Shown: piece after piece, positions 17,840 through 26,346 of the stretch
Position numbering within the stretch: the first letter of the stretch is position 1
How the letters are laid out: each line of letters starts with the position of its first letter
NCBI GenBank assembly: GCA_902617515.1
Contig: CACMWX010000008.1
Coordinates: 1 to 39,885, forward strand
Direction of reading: 5' to 3'
Length of the DNA stretch: 39,885 nucleotides
Origin: an uncultured Alphaproteobacteria bacterium
GTDB taxonomy: Bacteria; Pseudomonadota; Alphaproteobacteria; HIMB59
Translations under genes and position numbers: made by a program
The notes under the pieces: model-generated
Seen by the model: only the letters and a program-made list of their open reading frames with translations
Told to the model about the DNA's origin: nothing
Databases searched by the model: none

Positions 17840-18967
17840 TTATGCTGATGGATAAGTAAATGGGAGACTTCTTACTCTCATGTACTCTTTTTCAGATGTA
17901 TTTGTCCATCTAAGAATTGATGATCTAAATTCAACAATATGTGAGAAAAGAGCCTGAGAAACAGGGTCTTCCGCTGCTATTGAGCTACAAACCTCTCCTG
18001 CCCTTTGACCCAGTGCATTCATAACTGGATCTGGTAATTGTCTCATTTGTACACCATGTTCATTAATAAGTTTTTGATACGAACTATCGTTTGCAGCTTG
18101 GAACATAGATAAAACTTCCATGTTTACTGCCTTAGTTGCTATTGTGACTAGCTCTTTAGTTGCATCATCAAGTTTTTCCCACTCAAACATATCTATTGAA
18201 CAATCTAATATAGTTGCTGGCTCATGCCATCCTGGGTTATAGTAATACTTAGCTGCTTGGTGTAATCCTTTACCTAAGTCAGCTGCAGGACCAATCCATT
18301 CTGTTGCATCAATCGCACCTGAGGCAAGTGATGGAAGCACATCCGCTCCAGCCAAAAGAACTGTATTAGCGCCAAAAGATTTTAATACCTCTCCACCAAG
18401 ACCAGGCATTCTGATTTTTAGACCTTCAAAGTCTGCAAGAGAATTAATTTCTTTATTAAACCAACCACCCATCTGGTTACCAGTATTACCCATTGGAAGA
18501 AATTTTACACCGATAGCATTATAAGCTTTGTCTGCTGCTTCAATTCCTCCACCATAGTAACACCATGCATTTTGTTCTTGAGCAGTTAAACCAAAAGGTA
18601 AAGCTGCAGAAAATGATGGAGCCATACTAATGTTCGTCCAATAATAACCTGCACCATAAGCCATTTGAGCGGCTCCAGATCTTACTGCGTCCAATGACTC
18701 AAGTGGTGGTACTAATTCGCCACCATGATAAACAGTTATTTTTAATTTATCAGAAGCATTGTTAACGTAACTTGCAAATCTATCTATTGCTTTACCAAGA
18801 CCTCCTGCTTTACCAAAAGCAGAACATGCAATCCATTCCATGTGTCCACCTGATATTGCTGGTGCTGGAAATGAAGAAACTGCTGCGGCGCCCAGTGCTG
18901 CAGCACCTGCGCCTTTAAGGAAATTTCTTCTTTTCATGGTCTTATTATTCGTCTTCTTTTTTGCCAT
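17840..18967 (-). CDS. TRAP transporter substrate-binding protein, TakP-like (2-oxoacid type)
   Basis: This 375-residue protein is a periplasmic TRAP binding protein. The N-terminus has a twin-arginine signal, KRRNFLKGAGAAALGAAAV, ending near PAPAISGG. The mature part closely follows Rhodobacter sphaeroides TakP, which binds 2-oxoacids with sodium: ALPFGLTAQEQNAW, GNTGNQMGGWFNKEI, LKIRMPGLGG (with the arginine expected to hold the carboxylate), GAIDATEWIGP (glutamate and tryptophan of the ligand site) and YYYNPGWHEP. The gene has an unusually strong ribosome-binding site, AGGAGGGG about 7 bases before ATG 18967, fitting an abundant binding protein. It lies 32 bases after the EamA gene on the same strand and is convergent with dctQM, its presumed membrane partners. 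Confidence 0.92.
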   Translation of the reverse strand: MAKKKTNNKTMKRRNFLKGAGAAALGAAAVSSFPAPAISGGHMEWIACSAFGKAGGLGKAIDRFASYVNNASDKLKITVYHGGELVPPLESLDAVRSGAAQMAYGAGYYWTNISMAPSFSAALPFGLTAQEQNAWCYYGGGIEAADKAYNAIGVKFLPMGNTGNQMGGWFNKEINSLADFEGLKIRMPGLGGEVLKSFGANTVLLAGADVLPSLASGAIDATEWIGPAADLGKGLHQAAKYYYNPGWHEPATILDCSIDMFEWEKLDDATKELVTIATKAVNMEVLSMFQAANDSSYQKLINEHGVQMRQLPDPVMNALGQRAGEVCSSIAAEDPVSQALFSHIVEFRSSILRWTNTSEKEYMRVRSLPFTYPSA

Positions 18968-18999
18968 AAATATTCCCCTCCTATATTAGAAATAATTAA

Positions 19000-19890
19000 T
19001 TATTTTTTATTAGCTATCATTATACCAACAATCACAGATAAAATTCCAGCGTAATGATAACTCTGTAATGTTTCTTGAAAGACTAAATATGCAAGAATTC
19101 CACCAAATATAGGCATTAAGTGTAGAAAAGGACCTGATTTATTTGGGCCAATCAAAGCTACACCAGTATTCCAACAAATATATGACAAGATGCTAGGAAA
19201 AGTTCCGGTATAGCCAATTACTAATAAGGTTTTATGATCAAATGCTATGAAATTATTTTGAATTATAACGTCATATAAATAAACAGGTAAAAGTAAGATT
19301 ACTGTAAATACAAATGATAAATATAAAAAACTAAATCCTGAAACACCTGTTTCATTTTTTTTTAAAAATATTGAATATAATGCCCAAGATATAACAGCAA
19401 GTAGAATAAATAAATCTCCAGAGTAAAATTTTGAGTCAAATATATTTTGATAGTTACCTTTTGTTATAACATAGCTAACACCAATAAGAGATAAAATGAC
19501 ACCTAGCATTTGAAAAAAATTTGTTTGATTTTTATAAATCAATTTATTTAAAAGGATTATCAACATTGGTGTTGTCGAAATAACTAATAAAGAATTAATA
19601 ACAGTTGTCGCTGTTAGACCAATATAAGTTAATGTGTTAAATAGTGTTGGACCAGTTAAAATTATCAGAAAAACCATTCCTGGTTGTTTTTTTAAAAGGG
19701 GTAAGTCGACTAAAGCATTTTTTAAACAAAAGGGAGTTAGAATTATTAAAGCAATTACCCATCTGTAAAAAGATAATGATAGCGGTGATACTAATTCCTC
19801 AACTGAGGATAATCTTCCTACTATAAAATTACCTGACCAAAATAAGGAGGCAAAACATAAAAATATAGCAGCTTTAAGAGAAACACTCAC
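19000..19890 (-). CDS. EamA/DMT-family membrane transporter
   Basis: The 296-residue product is a drug/metabolite-transporter superfamily protein with two EamA repeats and about ten hydrophobic helices. Visible landmarks are FASLFWSGNFIVGRLSS in the first helix, SFYRWVIALIILTP, the repeat junction near LGVILSLIGVSYVITKG, and in the second half FPSILSYICWNTGVALIGPNKSG with the closing FGGILAYLVFQETLQSYHYAG. Such proteins usually export amino acids, metabolites or drugs; the substrate is not predictable. The start is 9 bases after the thiolase stop, so it is probably in the acetoacetate operon. Confidence 0.9.
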   Translation of the reverse strand: MSVSLKAAIFLCFASLFWSGNFIVGRLSSVEELVSPLSLSFYRWVIALIILTPFCLKNALVDLPLLKKQPGMVFLIILTGPTLFNTLTYIGLTATTVINSLLVISTTPMLIILLNKLIYKNQTNFFQMLGVILSLIGVSYVITKGNYQNIFDSKFYSGDLFILLAVISWALYSIFLKKNETGVSGFSFLYLSFVFTVILLLPVYLYDVIIQNNFIAFDHKTLLVIGYTGTFPSILSYICWNTGVALIGPNKSGPFLHLMPIFGGILAYLVFQETLQSYHYAGILSVIVGIMIANKK

Positions 19891-19899
19891 TTAGATTTT

Positions 19900-21051
19900 T
19901 TATTTGAGATTTTCAATAGCAATTGCTAAACCTTGACCACCACCAATACACATACTTGCAACACCAAACTTTTGTTTTGTTCTTCTGAGTTGGTGAGACA
20001 AGGTTGTGATAATTCTTGCACCTGAACAGCCAATAGGGTGTCCTAATGCGATAGCGCCCCCAGCAATATTTAATTTACTTGGATCAATCTTTAAAGATCT
20101 TTGGACAGCAACTGAAGTTGCAGCAAACGCCTCATTGACCTCAACCAAGTTAAAATAGTTAATATTTACACTCATTTTCTTCATTAATTTCTGTATAGCT
20201 GTAATTGGAGTAATACCCATATAATCAGGATTACCCGCCGAGGACGCCCAAGATAGTACTTTTGCTATTGGTTTAATTTTGTTTGAAGTTACATATTTTT
20301 CAGAAGCTAAAACCAAAAAACTAGCTCCATCATTTAATGAAGAAGCATTTCCAGCAGTAACTGTTCCAGATTTTTTAAAAACAGCTTTTAATTGGCTTAA
20401 TTTAGGCAAAGTCGTATCTTTTCGAACTTCATCTTTGAGAGGTGTTTTGATCAATTCGTTTTTGAAGTAATTATTTTTAATTGCCTTGTAAGTTTTTAGA
20501 TAAGACTGATAAGCAAATTGATCTTGGTCTTGTCTTGTAACATTGTATTTTCTTGAAACGTTTTCAGCTGTTATACCCATATGTTCTTTTGAAAAAGCAT
20601 CAGTTAATCCATCGTTAACTAAAGTGTCTATAAAAATATTATTACCTAATTTTTTTTCTCCAGTTCTACTTAAATACGCATGGCGTGCTCTAGACATACT
20701 TTCTTGACCACCAACAATTAATAAATTTGACTCTCCGGAATAAATTTTAGATGAACCATCTATTGTAGCTCTCATACCACTTCCACAAACTTGATTTACT
20801 ACATAACCAAAGGATGTCTGCTGCATTCCGGAACCTAATGCAACTTGCCTTGCTGTATTCATTCCTAGTCCACTAGTTAATACTTGTCCTAAAATTAGCC
20901 CCTCAATTTCTTTCGTATTGATTGTTTTATTTCTATCAATTAATTCTTTGAGACAAGTGGTTCCTAATTCTACTGACTCAGTTTTTTTGTAATTACCTAA
21001 ATAAGCTCCTATTGGTGTTCTAACTGCATCGATTATAAAAACATTACTCAT
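19900..21051 (-). CDS. Acetyl-CoA C-acetyltransferase (thiolase)
   Basis: Biosynthetic-type thiolase interconverts two acetyl-CoA and acetoacetyl-CoA plus CoA. The 383-residue product has all catalytic parts: nucleophile C89 in NQVCGSGMRAT, NEAFAATSVAV, the catalytic histidine in GGAIALGHPIGCSGARI, and the second cysteine in ASMCIGGGQGLAIAIE. It overlaps the upstream acetoacetyl-CoA synthetase by 8 bases, so here it most likely cleaves the acetoacetyl-CoA made by that enzyme to feed the TCA cycle. A role in polyhydroxybutyrate synthesis is less likely, since no phaB or phaC is visible nearby. Confidence 0.94.
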   Translation of the reverse strand: MSNVFIIDAVRTPIGAYLGNYKKTESVELGTTCLKELIDRNKTINTKEIEGLILGQVLTSGLGMNTARQVALGSGMQQTSFGYVVNQVCGSGMRATIDGSSKIYSGESNLLIVGGQESMSRARHAYLSRTGEKKLGNNIFIDTLVNDGLTDAFSKEHMGITAENVSRKYNVTRQDQDQFAYQSYLKTYKAIKNNYFKNELIKTPLKDEVRKDTTLPKLSQLKAVFKKSGTVTAGNASSLNDGASFLVLASEKYVTSNKIKPIAKVLSWASSAGNPDYMGITPITAIQKLMKKMSVNINYFNLVEVNEAFAATSVAVQRSLKIDPSKLNIAGGAIALGHPIGCSGARIITTLSHQLRRTKQKFGVASMCIGGGQGLAIAIENLK

Positions 21052-22960
21052 TAATATTTATCTTTCTGTATTCAATTACTGACTCAGGATTTGCCAACGA
21101 TCCCAAGTTTTGCACTTTATCATTATTGATAATTTTTTTGACAAGTATTTCAGAGTTTTTACCACTTTTTGTTCTTGGAATGTCTTTAACTATAAATATT
21201 TTCCATGGAACATGCCTTGGACTAAGCGATGTCTTTAGGTGTTTTTTTAATATTGTATTAAAATCAACATTAATTTTTGTGTTTAACAATTTCAAAAAAA
21301 GGACAATTTTTTCATCATTTTTAGTCAAATAACCTGTTGCCAAACAGTCCTCAATCCAATGAAATTTTTTTAAGCAACTATATATTTCACCTGTTCCTAT
21401 TCTGACACCACCTGGATTTAAAGTAGCATCTGATCTTCCAAAGATTACATAACCTCCATTTTTGGTTTTTTTCACATAATCTCCATGAGACCATATGTTT
21501 GGAAATTTTTTAAAATATGCGGATTTATACTTATCATTCAATCTGTCATTCCAAAAGTAGATAGGCTTAGAGGGGAAAGGGGTCTTGCAAACTAGCTCTC
21601 CTGTCTTTTTGGTTGGCTTGCCATTATCATTGAAAACATCAATATCCATGCCCAAGCCCGGTCCTTGAATTTCACCTGAATAGACAGGTAAAGTTGGTAT
21701 TCCTAACATAAAACACGAAACTATGTCTGTACCGCCACTCACCGAATGTATAAAAGATTTTGAATTTAAACTTTTATTAATAAACTTAAAAGTGTCTGGA
21801 CTTAGAGGAGAGCCAGTTGATATAAAACAATTAATTTTTTTTAAAATATCTTTTTTATTTGATTTATAATTATTCTGGATAGTTTCATAAACTTTTGCTC
21901 CCGCACCTAGCATTGTTGAATTAGTATCTTTTGTAATATTGATAACTCGATTTATATTTGGATAAAATGGGGAGCCATCATAAAGAACGATTGAGGAACC
22001 CAGTAGTAAGTTTGAAACTGTCCAGTTCCACATCATCCACCCGCAAGTAGTTAAGAAAAGCATTTTATCTTCAGATTTAACATTTGTATGTAATGCTAGT
22101 TCTTTTAAATGTTGAAGGAGTGAGCCTCCGTGGCCGTGCGTAATACACTTGGGGAGCCCTGTCGTTCCACTAGAAAATAAAACATATAGCGGATGATTAA
22201 AGCTCAATGATATATTTTTATTTAGTTTTGAATATTTTTTTTGATTGTAAATTTTTTTTAATTCAGAGGTATTATTTTTTGAAGGATAGCTAGTTTTTAA
22301 AATTAGTGGATTATTTAAATTTGCTTTTAATGTTCTTAAGTTTTTTGCATATTGAAATTTCTTGCCATTATAAAAATAATAGTCAGCAACAATTAAAAGC
22401 TTAGGCTTAAGCTGGGAAAATCTGTCAATCACTGCTTGTGTTCCAAAGTCAGCAGAGCAAGAAGACCAAACTGCACCAATTTTTGCTGCTGAAAGGAAGC
22501 TTATTATTGTATCAGGTATATTTGGCAGATATCCAACAATTACATCACCTTTTTTAATACCTTTATCTCTAAAAAAATTACTTAATGCATTAATTCTATT
22601 ATTTAAATCACTATAAATAATTTTTTCACTGAATTTGTTTTCTCCAATAAATTCAATGGCCAAATCTGATGAATTATTTTTAGAGATTAAATCGTAATAA
22701 TTAAGATTACTATTATCAAAGAAAATTGAATTCCAAAAAGATTTTTTTTTGTAAACTTTAAAAAAATTTTTCCTTTCAAGGTCGATATTAAAATACTCAA
22801 CTATAGACTCCCAAAACTCTCCAGGGTTCTTATTAGTCCATAACCAAAGCTTGTTATAATTTAAAAATTTTTTAGAAAGTTTTTGTTCTAAATATGTCTG
22901 AAATTTAAAAAGATTTGTAGATTTAATAAATTTCCTACTTGGCTCAAATAACTTATCCAT
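21044..22960 (-). CDS. Acetoacetate-CoA ligase (acetoacetyl-CoA synthetase)
   Basis: This enzyme activates acetoacetate with ATP and CoA to acetoacetyl-CoA. The 638-residue length and the N-terminal acetyl-CoA-synthetase-like domain (WTNKNPGEFWESIVEYFNI near residues 42-60) fit this family. The AMP-binding domain follows: FSSGTTGLPKCITHGHGG (P-loop, about 264-282), TTCGWMMWNW, and IFGRSDATLNPGGVRIGTGEIY (about 510-530), which distinguishes acetoacetate ligases from plain acetyl-CoA synthetases (TGDxxxxDxDGYY type). The C-terminal PRTKSGKNSE contains the acylation-site lysine region. It overlaps both neighbours by 8 bases (thioesterase upstream, thiolase downstream), implying a tightly coupled acetoacetate-use operon. 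Confidence 0.92.
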   Translation of the reverse strand: MDKLFEPSRKFIKSTNLFKFQTYLEQKLSKKFLNYNKLWLWTNKNPGEFWESIVEYFNIDLERKNFFKVYKKKSFWNSIFFDNSNLNYYDLISKNNSSDLAIEFIGENKFSEKIIYSDLNNRINALSNFFRDKGIKKGDVIVGYLPNIPDTIISFLSAAKIGAVWSSCSADFGTQAVIDRFSQLKPKLLIVADYYFYNGKKFQYAKNLRTLKANLNNPLILKTSYPSKNNTSELKKIYNQKKYSKLNKNISLSFNHPLYVLFSSGTTGLPKCITHGHGGSLLQHLKELALHTNVKSEDKMLFLTTCGWMMWNWTVSNLLLGSSIVLYDGSPFYPNINRVINITKDTNSTMLGAGAKVYETIQNNYKSNKKDILKKINCFISTGSPLSPDTFKFINKSLNSKSFIHSVSGGTDIVSCFMLGIPTLPVYSGEIQGPGLGMDIDVFNDNGKPTKKTGELVCKTPFPSKPIYFWNDRLNDKYKSAYFKKFPNIWSHGDYVKKTKNGGYVIFGRSDATLNPGGVRIGTGEIYSCLKKFHWIEDCLATGYLTKNDEKIVLFLKLLNTKINVDFNTILKKHLKTSLSPRHVPWKIFIVKDIPRTKSGKNSEILVKKIINNDKVQNLGSLANPESVIEYRKININE

Positions 22961-23351
22961 CTTTGTTTTTCATTAATCTTTGAAGATCATCTGGTATTTT
23001 ACTTGGGGCCCCTTGAGAATTGACACAAACCATCAAAATTTTTGATTTAAAAATAATATTATTTTGTTTGTAAATATTTTGTTCGAGCTCAAATGATGCA
23101 TTTTTAAGAGACAAAATATTGCTTTTAACAGTTAATTGATCCTCTAGTTTGCATGACTCAATATAATCACATTCAATCTTGTTTACTAAAAAAAGTCGAT
23201 CATGATCTTTCAATAAAGAATTAAGTGTAAATCCCAATTCATTGATGATTTCAGTACGGGCTCTCTCAATAAATTTTAAATAATTTGCGTAATATACAAC
23301 TCCACCAGAGTCTGTGTCTTCATAATATATTTTGAAGTTGTATTGGAACAT
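22953..23351 (-). CDS. YbgC/4HBT-type acyl-CoA thioesterase
   Basis: The 132-residue product is a single hotdog-fold thioesterase. The active-site block is YEDTDSGGVVYYANYLKFIERARTE (residues 10-34), the YbgC signature with the catalytic aspartate, followed by the FELEQNIYK strand. YbgC is normally the first gene of tol-pal, but here no tolQRAB follows; instead the gene overlaps acetoacetyl-CoA synthetase by 8 bases. Its function may therefore be release of a short acyl or acetoacetyl CoA ester rather than envelope work, though that is inference. Its ATG shares a base with the stop of a 26-codon ORF upstream. Confidence 0.9.
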   Translation of the reverse strand: MFQYNFKIYYEDTDSGGVVYYANYLKFIERARTEIINELGFTLNSLLKDHDRLFLVNKIECDYIESCKLEDQLTVKSNILSLKNASFELEQNIYKQNNIIFKSKILMVCVNSQGAPSKIPDDLQRLMKNKDG

Positions 23352-23431
23352 TAAGTAGTCAGACCTAAATACAATACATAAGTTATAATAATTATAACTA
23401 TTCCAAATATTAAATATCTATATTCATTCAT
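23351..23431 (-). CDS. Putative 26-residue single-span membrane peptide
   Basis: Reading from ATG 23431 gives a 26-residue peptide, MNEYRYLIFGIVIIIITYVL followed by YLGLTT: a short polar start, one hydrophobic span long enough to cross the membrane, and a short tail. Its stop overlaps the thioesterase start as TAATG, the same coupling arrangement seen at sucA/sucB. No clear ribosome-binding site is visible. No family is recognised. It could be a real microprotein or only the 26-codon by-product of AT-rich DNA; the exact coupling junction is the main argument for it. Confidence 0.4.
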   Translation of the reverse strand: MNEYRYLIFGIVIIIITYVLYLGLTT

Positions 23432-23457
23432 TAAATCTAAAAATATTCTAGAGGTAC

Positions 23458-23682
23458 TTAAGATATTTTTTCTCTCTTAAAGTAATAAATCATTTTGTTT
23501 TTTGATGGGATATCAGATTTATCTTTAATAACATTGACCAACTCCCAGCCCTCTTTACCACCCTTGTTTAGCCAATCATTTTCTGACTCTAATTGCTCAT
23601 CATCTAAATATTGAGTGTAAATTCTATACTCCCACCTCAGATGTTTTTTTTTCTCAAATACGGGATTGATCATTATTTTCAA
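23458..23682 (-). CDS. Small DUF4177-like protein
   Basis: The 74-residue product has WEYRIYTQYLDDEQLESEN, then the loop LNKGGKEGWELVNVI and an ending YYFKREK. The pattern W-E-Y at the start, a GxEGWELV centre and a final FKR strand resembles small DUF4177 proteins, whose function is unknown. It has no signal peptide or membrane span. It overlaps the upstream small membrane protein by 4 bases (ATGA), so the two are probably made together. Confidence 0.7.
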   Translation of the reverse strand: MKIMINPVFEKKKHLRWEYRIYTQYLDDEQLESENDWLNKGGKEGWELVNVIKDKSDIPSKNKMIYYFKREKIS

Positions 23683-23915
23683 GCATTGATACTATAAAAA
23701 AACCAAATCGCAGATAAACACCACAGAGTCAAAAAAACTTTTCCTAATTTATTTGCCTTTTCATAATGTGACTTCATCTCATTTAATTGACTTTCGTTTT
23801 GTTGATTATTATTTTTATAAAAACTATTTAATTTTTTTTTGTAAAAAAATTTATATATATTTATTGCACAAGTCCAACCTGTCAGAATATAAAAAATTGA
23901 TTTGGAAATGATCAT
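23679..23915 (-). CDS. Small two-span membrane protein, unknown function
   Basis: The 78-residue product has a hydrophobic segment at about residues 4-24, a polar middle rich in K, N, Q and E (about 25-57) and a second hydrophobic segment at about 58-76 (VFLTLWCLSAIWFFYSI). No family is recognised. It overlaps the DUF4177-like gene by 4 bases, which supports that it is translated. It begins 21 bases after the stop of the polytopic membrane protein gene upstream on the same strand. Confidence 0.6.
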   Translation of the reverse strand: MIISKSIFYILTGWTCAINIYKFFYKKKLNSFYKNNNQQNESQLNEMKSHYEKANKLGKVFLTLWCLSAIWFFYSINA

Positions 23916-23936
23916 TGTTTATTCATAACACAAATG

Positions 23937-25445
23937 TCAATATTTATAAATCCTAATCAATTGATAAAATATAAATAATACTAAGAATATATTAAATAAT
24001 TTATTCAAATATTGACTTGTTATTTTGTGTGAAATATCAAAATTTATAATTTTTAAAAAGTAAATATTTATAAAAAAAAATAATAAAACTAAAAACGAAA
24101 ATCCAAATCTAAAAGATGGAGCTTGAAAAAACCACACTAATACGCATGTAAAAATTATAATGATAAATAATAGATTGAATTTTATAAATTCTTTTTTGAT
24201 ACTCTGTAATGTATTTTTTGTGATAAATTTATAAATTGATAAGTTGAATATTATTAGTATTGGTATGAATTTTTCTAGAACCTCTAAGAAACCATTGAAA
24301 AACCAGATTTTGAACCAAGATGAGATAGAATTTAGTTTAATTAATTCGGATAGATCCATACCATGGTAATTAATTACTATATCTTTGGCGTAAAGACTTA
24401 TTATAGTATTTACAAAAACAATTGACTCAATCTGACTTTCACTAACCAAACAAAGTTTATTTATTGGATATACAATACAGTTTGATAATTGAAGATTTTG
24501 AAAGACCCATGAGAGTATTACTAATAATGGAATAATCATAAATAAACTAAAAATTTTTTGGAAATTTCTTATGTTGACCATAATTGAAATGTAATGAATT
24601 AAAATTAATGAGGTCAAAATCATAGAGATCTTAAGAACTATTAACATTGAAATTGCTGTAGATAATATTAAGAAAAAATTTTTTGATTTAAAAAAATTAA
24701 TATCAGCCTTGTACACATTTAAGTAAAAAATTATTAGTGAAAGGTAAAATAGATGAGCAGTATAGTCAGTTCCAATGTTTTTAAACTTACTTAGTGTAAT
24801 AAACACACTAATTAAAATGAATAGTGACAGATACTTTGTTAGATATAAGTTTATATCTTGTTTTAATAAAAAATTCCTAATATCAATAATAAATAAGGAT
24901 AGAATAAAACTTGATAAAAATTTTATAGTTATTTCTAGTGGTGGTATATAAGTGACACTATTAAGCAAGATATACGCAGAGTTAAACTTTATTCTGCTAT
25001 CAGACATATTTTCTACAAAAAGGGATATAGGGTAATTTTTATATAAATTGATGTGATCATAATGATAAATAAAATCATTGTTAGCATCAGAATTGATTGA
25101 ATAAATTAAGACAAATATGAAAGAAAATACTATCCATTTAAAATTCGTAACTAACTTTCTTTTAAAAAATGTAATAATAAAAATTAAAAGGCCAATAAAA
25201 TAAAATAGAAATGTAAAATGATTTGTAATAGCGCCATAAAAGCTACAAATTGCTAAAAAAATAAAAACATAAGCAAATAATATTATTAACTTAATGCTTA
25301 GATAATTAATTTTATTATTTTTACCAAAGAAATATGTTTGGTTTAAAGATAAATAACCAAACATAGATAGAGTGGTTAATAATGTTACAATAATACTACT
25401 TAAAGATACCGTATTTGAAGATACAATAAATTGCTCTAAATCCAT
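23937..25445 (-). CDS. Polytopic membrane protein, possible GT-C-type glycosyltransferase
   Basis: The 502-residue product is almost entirely hydrophobic with about 12 membrane segments. After the first four or five helices is a polar loop with NSDANNDFIYHYDHINLYKN (about 122-141), an acidic and aromatic loop resembling the catalytic first-loop region of GT-C enzymes and uncharacterised LIC_10190-type membrane proteins; this similarity is weak. The chosen ATG overlaps the upstream GT2 gene by 50 bases; a later ATG at codon 28 would still leave a complete protein. It is coupled to a DPM1-like glycosyltransferase, so transfer of a lipid-linked sugar is a reasonable guess. Confidence 0.6.
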   Translation of the reverse strand: MDLEQFIVSSNTVSLSSIIVTLLTTLSMFGYLSLNQTYFFGKNNKINYLSIKLIILFAYVFIFLAICSFYGAITNHFTFLFYFIGLLIFIITFFKRKLVTNFKWIVFSFIFVLIYSINSDANNDFIYHYDHINLYKNYPISLFVENMSDSRIKFNSAYILLNSVTYIPPLEITIKFLSSFILSLFIIDIRNFLLKQDINLYLTKYLSLFILISVFITLSKFKNIGTDYTAHLFYLSLIIFYLNVYKADINFFKSKNFFLILSTAISMLIVLKISMILTSLILIHYISIMVNIRNFQKIFSLFMIIPLLVILSWVFQNLQLSNCIVYPINKLCLVSESQIESIVFVNTIISLYAKDIVINYHGMDLSELIKLNSISSWFKIWFFNGFLEVLEKFIPILIIFNLSIYKFITKNTLQSIKKEFIKFNLLFIIIIFTCVLVWFFQAPSFRFGFSFLVLLFFFINIYFLKIINFDISHKITSQYLNKLFNIFLVLFIFYQLIRIYKY

Positions 25446-26091
25446 CTTTTAACCCAATTTTTTTTCCTTCTTGTTTAGTTCTTCCAAAATATGATATCCC
25501 AGTTTCAAATATTCTTAATTTTAAAGTTGAAAATTTAATAGTCAGTTCAGGTTCTATACCAAATCTGTGTTCTTTTAAATCAATCCTCTGAATATCAGAC
25601 TTCTTGAATACCTTATAGCAGCACTCAATATCTGTAAGTGAAAGATTTGTAAAAATATTAGTTAGGGAACTTATTATAAAATTTGCAAATTTATTTAAAA
25701 ATGAATTAGCTCTGACTGGTCCATTTCCTCTAAATCTTGATCCGTAAACTACATCTGCTTTATTGTCTTTGATCAATTTTATCATTGGAATTAAATCATT
25801 GGGGTCATACTCAAGATCTGCATCTTGGATACAAATTATGTCTCCAGATGCTTTTTGAAAACCAATGTTCAAGGAGTATCCTTTACCAAAGTTTTTTTCA
25901 TTAAAAATTAGAGTATGCTTCATCGATTTTGAATAATTGTTTTGTAAAAACTCTCTTGAACCATCAATTGAATAGTCATCGATAATAATAATTTCATATT
26001 CGTATTCAGAAAATACTTTCTTAAGATTTTGATTGATTTTATTAATCGTATTTATTTCATTATAACAAGGAATAATTATAGATATTTTCAT
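25396..26091 (-). CDS. GT2 glycosyltransferase, DPM1-like
   Basis: The 231-residue product is a GT-A-fold family 2 glycosyltransferase. It starts MKISIIIPCYNEINTINKI, has the nucleotide-binding aspartates in IIIIDDYSIDGSREFL and the DxD-like metal site in CIQDADLEYDP (about 92-102), then VYGSRFRGNGPVRANSFLNK, TDIECCYKVFKK and HRFGIEPELTIKF, which is typical of dolichol-phosphate-mannose-synthase-like enzymes that load a sugar onto a polyprenyl phosphate. No C-terminal membrane helices are present, so it is probably a peripheral enzyme partnered by the overlapping membrane protein gene downstream. The sugar and acceptor cannot be told. Confidence 0.88.
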   Translation of the reverse strand: MKISIIIPCYNEINTINKINQNLKKVFSEYEYEIIIIDDYSIDGSREFLQNNYSKSMKHTLIFNEKNFGKGYSLNIGFQKASGDIICIQDADLEYDPNDLIPMIKLIKDNKADVVYGSRFRGNGPVRANSFLNKFANFIISSLTNIFTNLSLTDIECCYKVFKKSDIQRIDLKEHRFGIEPELTIKFSTLKLRIFETGISYFGRTKQEGKKIGLKDGFRAIYCIFKYGIFK

Positions 26092-26264
26092 ATTTTTATA
26101 TAGGGCATTACATCAGTATCTGAAGCCAAAATCAAATTAAGGTATATTAACATTTAAGCTAAAATTTTTTCATTGATAAAATTATATCTTCAATGTCCCA
26201 TTTTTGTCCCTTAAAAAAATATATCCTCTATGAATTAATAAAAAAGTTAATAAAATCAATAATT

Positions 26265-26339
26265 GGTTCCGTGGTGTAACGGATAGCACAAATGACTTCG
26301 GATCATTTAGTCAGGGTTCGAATCCTTGCGGAACCGCCA
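26265..26339 (+). tRNA. tRNA-Arg (anticodon TCG)
   Basis: A full cloverleaf can be drawn: acceptor GGTTCCG/CGGAACC, D stem GTGT/GCAC with an 8-base loop, anticodon stem AATGA/TCATT with loop CTTCGGA, a 4-base variable region, T stem CAGGG/CCTTG with loop TTCGAAT, discriminator G and an encoded CCA. The anticodon TCG reads CGA arginine codons. It is the only plus-strand gene between 17790 and 30415 and lies 7 bases from the 3' end of the convergent EF-hand gene. Confidence 0.95.
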
Positions 26340-26346
26340 ATCTAAT

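Noticed and set aside
26092..26264. Gap before tRNA-Arg examined for a small gene
   Set aside because: No convincing ORF, hairpin with T-run, or promoter pair; nothing supported.
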